Shown here: piece after piece, positions 1 to 7,417 of the stretch | Layout of the letters: every line of letters begins with the position of its first letter | Numbering within the stretch: the stretch's first letter is position 1 | Assembly (NCBI GenBank): GCA_016125585.1 | Contig: WGLL01000001.1 | Span: 124,001-188,000 of the forward strand | Length of the DNA stretch: 64,000 nt | Source: Caulobacter sp. | GTDB lineage: Bacteria; Pseudomonadota; Alphaproteobacteria; Caulobacterales; Caulobacteraceae | Reading direction: 5' to 3' | The notes under the pieces: generated by a model | Seen by the model: only the letters and a program-made list of their open reading frames with translations | Told to the model about the DNA's origin: nothing | The model's database searches: none | Position numbers and translations under genes: made by a program

Positions 1-262
1 TCGTGCGGTCGACCAGCGGCGCCCAGAGAAACTTCATCGCCGTGGCCAGGGTCGCCAGGCTGAAGACGCCGATGGCGGTGAGCGACAGCCCGGCCTCGCG
101 CAGCCACAGCTGCAGGGTGTCGAAGACCAGCAGCCCCGGCAGCCCCGCCGAGAAGCCGAGCAGCAGCATCACGAACACCCGGCGCTCGAAGAACACGGCC
201 AGGGACCGCAGGGTGCCGACTTTGGGCTTGGCGGTCGGCTCAGGTTGGACTGGGCTGGTCAT
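1..262 (-). CDS. ampG: AmpG-like muropeptide MFS permease, N-terminal part
   Basis: The reading frame starts with ATG at 262 and runs off the left edge, so only about 87 residues are visible. After a short polar N-terminus it shows FSAGLPGLLVFDTLQLWLRE, then an AGLSLTAIGVFSLATLATAM stretch and KFLWAPLVDR. This is the characteristic first part of AmpG-type major facilitator permeases, which import anhydromuropeptides for cell-wall recycling across the inner membrane. It lies 35 bp downstream of the histidine kinase on the same strand, so the two may be co-transcribed. The family call is good; the exact substrate is inferred. Confidence 0.75.
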   Translation of the reverse strand, partial: MTSPVQPEPTAKPKVGTLRSLAVFFERRVFVMLLLGFSAGLPGLLVFDTLQLWLREAGLSLTAIGVFSLATLATAMKFLWAPLVDRT

Positions 263-297
263 CTCTGCTCCCCGGCCGGGAGCGCCCGCCCCCGGTT

Positions 298-1809
298 TCA
301 GCCCGCCAACCTGCCTTGCGCCGTCGCCGGCGTCCAGCGGGCCCAGCGGGTCAGGGCGCCGCGCAATGAAGCCGGCGTCAGGGGCTTGACCAGGAAGTCA
401 TCCATGCCCGCCGCCAGGCAGGCGCGGCGGTCGTCCTCGAAGGCGTCGGCGGTCAGGGCGACGATGGGCGTGGTCACCCCGCGCGCCCTCAGGGCCCGGG
501 CCGCCTCCATCCCCGACATGCCGGGCATCCGCACGTCCATCAGGATCAGGTCGTATGTGCCCGCCTCCATGGCCGCCAGGGTCTCCTCGCCGCTGGCGGC
601 GCGGTCGACCAGGGCGCCTTCCCGCTCCAGGAGGGTGCGGGCCAGCAGGGCGTTGATCGGATTGTCCTCGGCCAGCAGCACCCGGGCGCCCGGGGCGGCG
701 GCGGGCGCGATCCGCTCGTCATCCTCCGGCGGCTGCGCTTCCGGCGCCGGCGCGGCGTCGAAGGCCGCCAGGACCCGGTCGGCGAGGGAGGCCCGGCGCA
801 GCGGCTTGATCAGGTATCCGGCGAAACCGGCGGCGCGGCAGGGGCCGATGCGGTCGCGCTCGTCCGGGCGCAGCAGCACGATGGCGGCCCGGCCAGCCGG
901 CGGGCTCAGCGCCCGGCGGCCCTTGAGCAGGGCGTGATCGACCAGCAAGACCGCGCCTTCGGGCGCCTTCGACAACGCCCCGGCCACACCGGCGGCGGCC
1001 ACGGCCTCGCCGCCGCAGGCCTCGATCTGGCGAACGGCGGCGTCGCGCACCACGGCGTTGGGGCTGGCCACGGCCACGCAACGGCCGGCCAGGCTCCGGT
1101 CGGGCTCCGCGGCCTCCACCCCCGGCAGCGCGGCGGTGAACCAGAAGCGGGCGCCGCCGCCTGGCGCATCCTCAACGCCGATCTTCGCGTCATGGGCGTC
1201 GGCCAGGCGCCGCACAATGGCCAGGCCCAGCCCCGCGCCGCCGAGGGCCGAGCCGCCATGGCTGGGGTCGGCATGGGTGAAGGGCTCGAAGATCCGCGCC
1301 TTGGCCTCGTCGGGCACGCCGGGGCCGCTGTCGCTGACGGTGAAGCGGATCGCCCCGTCCGGCGCCGGCTCGGCGGCGATCAGGATGCCCCCCTGCTGGG
1401 TGAATTTGACGGCGTTGCCGGCGAAATTGAGCAGCACCTGACGCAGCCGCCCCTCGTCGGCCATCACCGGGCCCAGGCCCGGCGCCGCCGCCCAGGCGAT
1501 CTCGACGCCCTTCTCGTGTGCGCGCGGGCTCATCAGCTCGGCCACCTGGCGCAGCAGGTTCTCGACCGACATGGGGGCCGGCATCAGCTCGACCTTGCCG
1601 GCCCCCAGCCGGGCCAGGTCCAGCACATCGTTGATCAGGCCCAGCAGATGGTCGCCGCTTTCCTTCAACGCCGAGACATAGGCCTTCTGTTCCGGCGTCA
1701 GCGCGGTGCCGTCCAGCAGCCGCGCCATGCCCAGCACCCCGTTCAGGGGCGTGCGGAACTCGTGACTGAGGGTAGCGAGCTGCTCGGGCGTGATGGCGCG
1801 ATCGGTCAT
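298..1809 (-). CDS. Soluble hybrid histidine kinase with two receiver domains
   Basis: The protein has 503 residues with no membrane segment or sensor domain. The HisKA phosphoacceptor is almost at the N-terminus (LSHEFRTPLNG, His16). An HATPase_c domain follows, with N-box FAGNAVKFT, G1 DSGPGVPDEA and G2 GGAGLGLAIV. A weak receiver-like domain comes next (about residues 240-345, ending GYLIKPLRRASL). The last domain is a well-conserved receiver with LLAEDNPIN, the phosphoacceptor in LILMDVRMPG, and the lysine in DDFLVKPLTP. With no input domain it probably depends on a partner protein or a cytoplasmic signal. The gene ends 35 bp before ampG on the same strand. The output is unknown. Confidence 0.88.
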   Translation of the reverse strand: MTDRAITPEQLATLSHEFRTPLNGVLGMARLLDGTALTPEQKAYVSALKESGDHLLGLINDVLDLARLGAGKVELMPAPMSVENLLRQVAELMSPRAHEKGVEIAWAAAPGLGPVMADEGRLRQVLLNFAGNAVKFTQQGGILIAAEPAPDGAIRFTVSDSGPGVPDEAKARIFEPFTHADPSHGGSALGGAGLGLAIVRRLADAHDAKIGVEDAPGGGARFWFTAALPGVEAAEPDRSLAGRCVAVASPNAVVRDAAVRQIEACGGEAVAAAGVAGALSKAPEGAVLLVDHALLKGRRALSPPAGRAAIVLLRPDERDRIGPCRAAGFAGYLIKPLRRASLADRVLAAFDAAPAPEAQPPEDDERIAPAAAPGARVLLAEDNPINALLARTLLEREGALVDRAASGEETLAAMEAGTYDLILMDVRMPGMSGMEAARALRARGVTTPIVALTADAFEDDRRACLAAGMDDFLVKPLTPASLRGALTRWARWTPATAQGRLAG

Positions 1810-1917
1810 GGCGCGGGAGCCTAGGCGGCGCGGCTTAACGCTCCGTTTGCCGAACGGCGTATGATTTAGAATTTGCGGCGTCGAAATGAGCGAACCCGGG
1901 CCCCGGTCCGCCTTGCC

Positions 1918-3450
1918 TCACCCCTGGGAGTCAAAGAAGGCGTCCGGGCTTTCCACCTCACCCAGCCGGCCCTTGCGAATCTCGAGAAACCGCGTCGCCG
2001 CCGTGCGGGTGAAATAGCGGTCGTGGGAGACGAAGATGCAGCTGACGTCGGACTCTTCCAGCTGCGCCTCCAGCGCCTCCTGCCCCTCGATGTCGAGGTG
2101 GTTGGTCGGCTCGTCGAGGAGGTAGAGGTTGGGCCGCTCCAGTTTCATGCGCAGGAACATCAGCCGTGAGCGTTCGCCGTAGCTGAGCAGGCTGATCGGG
2201 CCCTGGATGCGGATATAGGGAAAGCCGGCCTGGGCCAGCAGGCGGGTGGCGTCCTTTTCGGTCGCGTCCGGCGCGGCGGCGACATAGTCCAGCAGGCTGG
2301 ATTTCAGCGGCAGGGCCTGCATCGACTGGTCGAACACCGCCAGCCGGGTCGCCGGGTTGAAACGCACCGCCGCCTGGCCGTCGTAATGCTCCTGGTCCGG
2401 ATCAAAGGCCGCCGCCAGGGCGCCCAGCAGGGTCGATTTGCCGGCCCCGTTGGTTCCCAGAATGGCGATCCGGTCGCCGGCCGCCAGGCTGAGCCGGTCG
2501 ATCTTCAAGAGGGTGCGGGCGCCGTCCGGCGTGGTCACTGTCAGATCGGCCAGCCGCAGGGCGACTTTGGCGTCGATCTCGGCGTCGGACAGTTCGAGGC
2601 GCCGCTCGCGGGAGACATAGGCCGTGGTCCGGGCCTCCTCGATGCGGGCGATGCGGGTCTCGATGGCGGCCTTGCGCTTGTTCAGCTCAGGGTTCTTGAT
2701 CGCCCAGACCTTGTAGCGGGCGGCGGCGGCCTCCAGCCGCCGGACCTCCTTTTCCTCCAGCTTGCGGTGGATGGCGGCCACGGCGTCGCGGCGCAGCAGC
2801 TCTTCCCGCGCCACCGAGAAGGAGGTCTTGAAGGCGTGGATCCCGTCGCTGCGCAGGAACAGGGTGCGGTCGGTGACGCGGTTGAGGAACTCGCGGTCGT
2901 GGGAAACGATCAGCATCGGCAGGTCGAAGGCGCCGGTCAGCCACAGTTCGAGGATGTTGATATTGGCGAGATCGAGGTGGTTGGTCGGCTCATCAAGGAT
3001 CAGCACGTCCGGCTCCTCCAGCCGCGCCGCCGCCGCGATCAGCAGCAGCCTTTGCCAGCCGCCCGACAGCGACCCGAAGCTCTGGTCCGCCACCGCCGGC
3101 GCCACGCCGATCTCGTCCAGCAGCACATCGATGCGCCAGTCGTCGTCCCCGGCCCCGATCTTGTCCAGCGAGGCGCGCAGCACCTCCCGCACCGGCCGGT
3201 CGGCCAGGCCTTCGGGCGTGTCCTGCGGCAGCAGCCCGACCCTGAGGCCCCGCGAGCGCACCAGCTGGCCGTGATCCAGCTCGAGCTCGCCCGACAGGCA
3301 TTTCAGCAGGGTCGACTTGCCGGCCCCGTTCTCCCCCACCAGCGCCGTCCGGGCGCCGTCCAGCAGGAAGGACACATCCTCGAACACCGGCGTCGCGCCG
3401 TAGTGAAAACTGGCCCGCTCCATCCCCAGCACGGCCTGTCGCGGCGCCAT
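1918..3450 (-). CDS. ABC-F family ATPase (Uup/EttA-like)
   Basis: The open frame extends to 3639, but the ATG at 3450 is preceded by GGAGGAACAAGCC and begins the conserved domain, so I use it (510 residues). There are two ABC cassettes and no transmembrane segments. Cassette 1 has Walker A GENGAGKST, signature LSGGWQRLL and Walker B LILDEPTNHLDL. Cassette 2 has GTNGAGKST, signature LSYGERSRL and LYLLDEPTNHLD. The charged linker between them (about residues 235-320) is the ABC-F P-site tRNA-interaction region. ABC-F proteins act on ribosomes (translation factors or antibiotic resistance), not in transport. The subfamily cannot be fixed by eye. Confidence 0.9.
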   Translation of the reverse strand: MAPRQAVLGMERASFHYGATPVFEDVSFLLDGARTALVGENGAGKSTLLKCLSGELELDHGQLVRSRGLRVGLLPQDTPEGLADRPVREVLRASLDKIGAGDDDWRIDVLLDEIGVAPAVADQSFGSLSGGWQRLLLIAAAARLEEPDVLILDEPTNHLDLANINILELWLTGAFDLPMLIVSHDREFLNRVTDRTLFLRSDGIHAFKTSFSVAREELLRRDAVAAIHRKLEEKEVRRLEAAAARYKVWAIKNPELNKRKAAIETRIARIEEARTTAYVSRERRLELSDAEIDAKVALRLADLTVTTPDGARTLLKIDRLSLAAGDRIAILGTNGAGKSTLLGALAAAFDPDQEHYDGQAAVRFNPATRLAVFDQSMQALPLKSSLLDYVAAAPDATEKDATRLLAQAGFPYIRIQGPISLLSYGERSRLMFLRMKLERPNLYLLDEPTNHLDIEGQEALEAQLEESDVSCIFVSHDRYFTRTAATRFLEIRKGRLGEVESPDAFFDSQG

Positions 3451-3589
3451 GGCTTGTTCCTCCCGATCCCGTCGACGACCCGGAACCGAGGTAGGGGCAA
3501 ACGACCGCCAGGGCAAACCGCTGGTCCAATCCCGCGCCTGATCGACGCCCGCGTCGCCGATGCTACCCGGGCGGTGAAGCGGCCGGCGG

Positions 3590-4143
3590 TCAGGCCATCG
3601 GCGTCCGCCCGAACCCGGCCATCGACGGCGCCGCCACACCCTCCTCCGCGCCCGGGCCGGTCCGGCGGTAGATCAGGGCCTCGGCGATGTGGATGCGCCG
3701 CACGCCCTCGCTCTGGTCGAGGTCGGCGATGGTGCGGGCCAGGCGCAGGGTGCGGGTCCAGCCCCGGGCGGTCAGCCGGCCGGCCTCGGCGGCGCGGCTC
3801 ATCAGGGCGCGGGCCGGATCGTCCAGCGCCAGCACCCTGTCGAGAAAGTCGCCCTCGGCCCGGCTGTTGAGCACCGGGGCGGGGGCGCCGAGGGCCTCTG
3901 AGCGGGAGACCTGAATGTCGCGCGCGGCGGCGACGCGGGCGGCCGCCTCGGCGCTGCCCTCGGCCGGGGGCGGCAGGGCCAGGTCGGCGGCGGTGACCGG
4001 CGGCACGTCGACGGCCAGGTCAATGCGATCCAGCAGCGGACCGGAGATGCGGCCCTGGTAGTCGCGCTGGCAGCGCGGGGCCTTGCCGCAGGCCCCCTTG
4101 CCCGCCCCGCCATGACCGCAGCGGCATGATCGCGTTGCCATTT
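3590..4143 (-). pseudogene. comM: comM (Mg-chelatase-like, YifB) 3' fragment, cut off by the island
   Basis: Minus-strand C-terminal part of ComM, about 180 residues. Homology starts at CRCGHGG and continues with the conserved CQRDYQGRISGPLLDRIDL and the C-terminal AAA lid SARGWTRTLRLARTIADLD-like segment (here LTARGWTRTLRLARTIAD). ComM is a hexameric AAA+ helicase that promotes branch migration during natural transformation. The 5' part lies 14 kb away at 18207-18849, so the gene is broken by the island. Even when rejoined, about 115-120 central codons with Walker A and Walker B are missing. The visible ATG in this fragment (MATRS...) is not the natural start. Confidence 0.9.
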
Positions 4144-4589
4144 TGTCGAGCGGGGTTTCGGTCCTTCTCCGCGCTCAGAGGCCTGTTGCTCCGGCTCGTG
4201 TAGGAGGTTCGCTTGCGGCGCAGCTGCGCCGCGCTCGCCACGAGCGGCAACATCGGCAGGTGGATGCCGCAGCGGAGCTCGGGGTAACCAAAGAGACCAT
4301 CGGCAACTGGGAAGCGGGACACAGCGAAGCGGAAGTCAGGCTGTTTCCAGCCGTTGTCCGGTACCTTGGCCGCGAGCCCTGGATCGTACCTAGATCCTTG
4401 GGGGAAGCCCTTATGGCTGAGCGGCGGCGGCGCGGCCTTTCGATCGCTAGCGCCGCCGCAGTCACGAGCGTTGACGAGGAGACCTTCCGCAAGTGGGAGA
4501 ACGGAGAGTGGAAGCCGCAGCCAAAGTCCTGGCCCAAGATCCGAATGTTCCTGCGGATGCCGACACGTGCGCTGAAGGACCGCACCTGA
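4143..4589 (+). CDS. Double XRE-type helix-turn-helix regulator at the island's left end
   Basis: The 148-residue frame holds two Cro/CI-type helix-turn-helix motifs: DAAAELGVTKETIGNWEAGH at about residues 41-60, and ASAAAVTSVDEETFRKWENG at about 102-121. In the integrated state the only available upstream start is TTG at 4143, which overlaps the att core. In the excised circle the same frame would begin with ATG (18206), or ATG 15 bp further upstream (18191), supplied by the right end of the island. It would then diverge from the recombinase gene across attP. It may regulate the recombinase or the cargo operon; this is inferred from position only. It ends 190 bp before the convergent E1 gene; that gap (4590-4779) shows no gene. 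Confidence 0.7.
   Translation: MSSGVSVLLRAQRPVAPARVGGSLAAQLRRARHERQHRQVDAAAELGVTKETIGNWEAGHSEAEVRLFPAVVRYLGREPWIVPRSLGEALMAERRRRGLSIASAAAVTSVDEETFRKWENGEWKPQPKSWPKIRMFLRMPTRALKDRT
4144..4151 (+). other. attL: Left attachment core (attL), 8-bp direct repeat
   Basis: TGTCGAGC occurs here and again at 18207-18214, exactly where comM homology breaks on both sides. Host DNA lies to the left and island DNA (GGGGTTTCGG) to the right. Joining the two ends of the island around one copy gives ACCCC-(9 bp)-GGGGT, a dyad centred on the core as expected for the attP of a large serine integrase. I found no longer repeat at the ends. Confidence 0.75.
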
Positions 4590-4779
4590 CTCAATGCGGG
4601 CATTCAACGTGTCTGCTTGTGGTTCATAGATCACTCAAGGCCCGGATTCTATTTGGCGGTCGGACCCGTCCCCTCCTCGATGAACGCTCGGCCGCTTGTA
4701 GTGAATAAATCGACGGCAAGGGGTGGCCGTCAAACGGACGACCACAGTCCCGCCGGGTCGAGCTTCAGCGGTTTCGGAT

Positions 4780-6213
4780 TCAGTCGACCATCGGAATCGG
4801 TACGAAATCTCCGCGAGCCAGACGGCTTCCGGGGCCGCAATCGGGACAATGCTGGTCAGAGCGGGGCTCGACTAACCGCACGCGACGGTCCAGCGGGCGT
4901 GCCTGGATCGTTCCCTGAAACGCGTCGCCACTGGTGAGGCCGGTCATGTAGAACAAGAAGTCGTTGGCGGCCTGGGATGCACTCAGTGCGTTTAGCGTGA
5001 TGACACTGGGCGCGGAGGCGTCGTCGCCGTCTATGTAGCGCTGGGCCGCCAGCATGGACTTGGGCATGCTCTCCTCGCGCAGGCGGGTCGGGCTGACGGC
5101 TTGGTTGCAGAGCAGGCAGCCGCCGGTGGGCGTCACCAGCCGCGCCGCGGTGTGGACATTGATGATCGCGCCGGTTTCGGGATCCGCTTGGATCCGCGTC
5201 CCGAGCTGAATGCCCGGGATCAGAAACTGGTGGGCCAGGGCGTTGAACAGGCGGCGGGCGCGGTGGCTGTCGGCGGCCATGAAGATGTAGTCGCAGGTCT
5301 TCAGGGCCTCGACGACGGGGCGCTCCTCCATGGACGAGAAATGGCGCTCGATATGCGCATTGCCGTTAGCGCGGCGGATCACCCGGGCCGCCAGATCGAT
5401 CTTGCGGGTGGCCAGCGCCGCGCCGAGCCGGCGCATCCATTGCGGTCGGCCCTCGGCGACCATCCAGGTCATGGCGTCCCGGTCGGTGGCATCGACCAGG
5501 CGCGGAAGGTTGCTGGGCTGGACGCGGTCGGGGTCGACGAGGACGAACGAGCCGACGCCCAGCCGGGCGAGCAGTTCGGCCAGGAGCGAGCCCACGCCGC
5601 CGAGACCGACGATGGCGATGCGGCTCCCGGCGAGGATGGTCTGACCAGTGGCGCCGAACAGACGGACCTGCCGGTCGTAGCGCGCGCCCGCCGTCGTCCG
5701 GCGCCGGTCCGGCGCGGGGGTGAGGACGCGGCGGCCGGGGCCCACGACCACCATGCGGTCGACCGTCAGACGGGCGCCGCCGGGGAGCCAGATGTCGCCC
5801 GCGACCGCGTTGGCGGCGAAGACGAGGGATCCGACCGGCAGGCCCTCGACCAGATCGAGCAAGGCCGGGAAGCCGCGTTCGTGCGATTCCAGATCGACGC
5901 CGGAGAAGGCGACCGCGTCGCGGCCACCGTGATTATGGACGGCCAGGTAGACGAGTTTCTCGTCTCGGCATTGGCGGGCCTGCTGGGCGACGAAGCGCGC
6001 CAGCATCATCCGGTAGCCGCGATTGCCCGGCACCCAGTCCTTGCCCGCCTCGGCCAGCACCAGGGTCCGCGCCGTCAGCACGGGGCCATCGGGCGTCTGA
6101 AACAAGCCGGCCTGGATGACGGCGCCATGCTCGTCGCCATCGCCGGGGAACAGGTGGGCCATCAGGTCGTCGAACATCGGCTGCGCCATGCGCAGTTCGC
6201 ATTTGCGGGTCAT
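4780..6213 (-). CDS. JAB-E1 fusion: JAMM peptidase plus ThiF-type adenylyltransferase
   Basis: I start at ATG 6213 because it forms an ATGA overlap with the stop of the E2-like gene; a GTG at 6228 is the alternative. The protein has 477 residues. The N-terminal part (about 1-165) is a JAB/JAMM domain, with the metal motif seen as HNHGGRDAVAFSGVD. The C-terminal part (about 175-400) is a ThiF/E1 domain with nucleotide loop IAIVGLGGVGS and VLVDPDRVQPSNLPR. Two CxxC pairs (GGCLLC and QHCPDC) are probably a structural zinc site. E1 domains adenylate the C-terminus of a ubiquitin-like protein and pass it on as a thioester; JAB domains cleave such conjugates or trim precursors. Fused JAB-E1 proteins occur in bacterial ubiquitin-like operons. 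It is the last gene of the operon. Confidence 0.87.
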   Translation of the reverse strand: MTRKCELRMAQPMFDDLMAHLFPGDGDEHGAVIQAGLFQTPDGPVLTARTLVLAEAGKDWVPGNRGYRMMLARFVAQQARQCRDEKLVYLAVHNHGGRDAVAFSGVDLESHERGFPALLDLVEGLPVGSLVFAANAVAGDIWLPGGARLTVDRMVVVGPGRRVLTPAPDRRRTTAGARYDRQVRLFGATGQTILAGSRIAIVGLGGVGSLLAELLARLGVGSFVLVDPDRVQPSNLPRLVDATDRDAMTWMVAEGRPQWMRRLGAALATRKIDLAARVIRRANGNAHIERHFSSMEERPVVEALKTCDYIFMAADSHRARRLFNALAHQFLIPGIQLGTRIQADPETGAIINVHTAARLVTPTGGCLLCNQAVSPTRLREESMPKSMLAAQRYIDGDDASAPSVITLNALSASQAANDFLFYMTGLTSGDAFQGTIQARPLDRRVRLVEPRSDQHCPDCGPGSRLARGDFVPIPMVD

Positions 6214-6629
6214 CGTTGGGACATCCACTTCAGAACGGCGAGGAGCTTGAGCAGCGGGGATTCCTGCTTCCAGCAGGCGGTGTTGCGCTGGCGGCGCGAG
6301 ACCATGACGGCGGGCCGCACCGGCACGCCCGGCGCCTCGCCCGACGGAAAGCTGTGCTTGGCGTGGAAGGGCGCCATCAGCTCCCGGCCGTCGGCGAGCG
6401 ACAGGTCTTCGCGGAAGAAGAACGGATAGGTGTCGTCCTCCGGGCAGGCGCTAGACAGGAAGAAGCCGACCCAGCTGGTCGCTTGCGCGAAAGGCGGACC
6501 GACGGGCACGTCCTCGATCGCCACATGGGCGCCCCCGCAAGCCGTGGGAAAGACATGGACGGGGCGCGGCGAATAGTGGTCCCGCAGCGCCGCGATGGCG
6601 GCCTCGACGCCAGCCTTCATCGCCGTCAT
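6210..6629 (-). CDS. Prokaryotic E2-like (ubiquitin-conjugating-like) protein
   Basis: A 139-residue protein in the slot where E2 genes sit in multi-ubiquitin operons, with 2 bp between it and the Ubl gene and an ATGA overlap with the E1 gene. The start may instead be ATG 6620, which has GAGG 9 bp upstream. Visible E2-like features are a DTYPFFFRED segment (compare the YPxxxP region), a PVRPAVMVSRR strand, and a C-terminal CWKQESPLLKLLAVLKWM segment resembling the W...LL helix after the E2 active site. Candidate catalytic cysteines are in PTACGG, SSACPED and NTACWK; I cannot choose between them. Function as an Ubl carrier is inferred mostly from context and size. Confidence 0.65.
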   Translation of the reverse strand: MTAMKAGVEAAIAALRDHYSPRPVHVFPTACGGAHVAIEDVPVGPPFAQATSWVGFFLSSACPEDDTYPFFFREDLSLADGRELMAPFHAKHSFPSGEAPGVPVRPAVMVSRRQRNTACWKQESPLLKLLAVLKWMSQR

Positions 6630-6631
6630 CC

Positions 6632-7357
6632 TCAGCTGTCCTCGTGGTTGTCGACGGCGCCGAAGCGCTCGCCGCCCCGGATGAAGACGCGGTCGTCGTC
6701 GCCGATGATGCGGGTGGTGCCGCCCTCGCCCTCGAGGTCGAGAACGAAGTCCGGCTGGATCGCCACGCCCTGGGCGATGGCCGCCGCCTTGATCTGCGTG
6801 CCCGTGTGCCAGCCGCGCGCGATTTGCACCGCCTTGGTGTTGACCTTGATCTCCACCTTGCGGCGCTTGACGACGTTGAGCCGCTCGGCGCCCGGGGCAT
6901 CGAGGTCGATGTCGGCACCATCGTCGATGAGGGCGTCGCCGTCCTCGCGATCCAGGCTGAAGACCTTGTCGGGGCCGATGCCGTGGATCTCGCGCAGCTC
7001 GGCCTCGTTGATTGTGGCCAGGCCCCATTCGTAGCCCCGGCCCTCGACCGCGAAGCGGTAGATGCGGTCGCTCAGGAACGCGCGGAACACCGGCACGCGG
7101 TTCTTGAGGCTGATCTTCTGCTCGAGGCCGATTGAGTCCGTGCCGCGATCCTTGATCTCGATCAGGACGTGCTGGTCGGCCGGGTCGTGGCCCGACTGCG
7201 TCAGCGCTTCCTCGGCCTCGATCTGGGCGTCGGCGTTGTGGTGGGTCTGCTGGTTGACGACGAAGCTGAAGCGGCCTTCGGGGCGATCGTCGGCGTCGGG
7301 GGGGTTTTGGGGAGCCATTGGCGTTTTACTGTCTTCCGTTTGCGGCTGCGGCGACAT
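6632..7357 (-). CDS. Multi-ubiquitin-like domain protein (three beta-grasp repeats)
   Basis: A 241-residue acidic protein. After a disordered N-terminus of about 28 residues come three ubiquitin-like repeats. Repeat 1 starts at FSFVVNQQTHHN and includes DPADQHVLIEI. Repeat 2 starts at RIYRFAVEGRGYEWG and includes LREIHGIGPDKVFSLDRE. Repeat 3 starts at KVEIKVNTKAVQI and includes PDFVLDLEGEG. This is the multiubiquitin family pattern. The C-terminus ends GAVDNHEDS with no diglycine, so either it is processed by the JAB domain or the system uses a different acceptor chemistry. A downstream ATG at 7318 is an alternative start. A 60-bp gap separates it from the helicase gene upstream on the same strand. 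Confidence 0.85.
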   Translation of the reverse strand: MSPQPQTEDSKTPMAPQNPPDADDRPEGRFSFVVNQQTHHNADAQIEAEEALTQSGHDPADQHVLIEIKDRGTDSIGLEQKISLKNRVPVFRAFLSDRIYRFAVEGRGYEWGLATINEAELREIHGIGPDKVFSLDREDGDALIDDGADIDLDAPGAERLNVVKRRKVEIKVNTKAVQIARGWHTGTQIKAAAIAQGVAIQPDFVLDLEGEGGTTRIIGDDDRVFIRGGERFGAVDNHEDS

Positions 7358-7417
7358 CGCCGGCCTGCAGAAGGAAGATCGCTCCAGGCCGCGAACCCGG
7401 AAGCCGCGACCGCAAGT

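Noticed and set aside
1810..1917. Possible small gene between the histidine kinase and the ABC-F gene
   Set aside because: No start with a ribosome site and no family similarity; it looks like leader and terminator space.
4590..4779. Possible short gene between the XRE regulator and the E1 gene
   Set aside because: Frames here are short, without a ribosome site, or overlap the convergent genes.
6630..7028. Longer E2-like protein of 272 residues
   Set aside because: The extra N-terminal part overlaps the multi-Ubl gene and is Arg/Gly-rich shadow translation. The E2-like sequence starts at 6629 or 6620.
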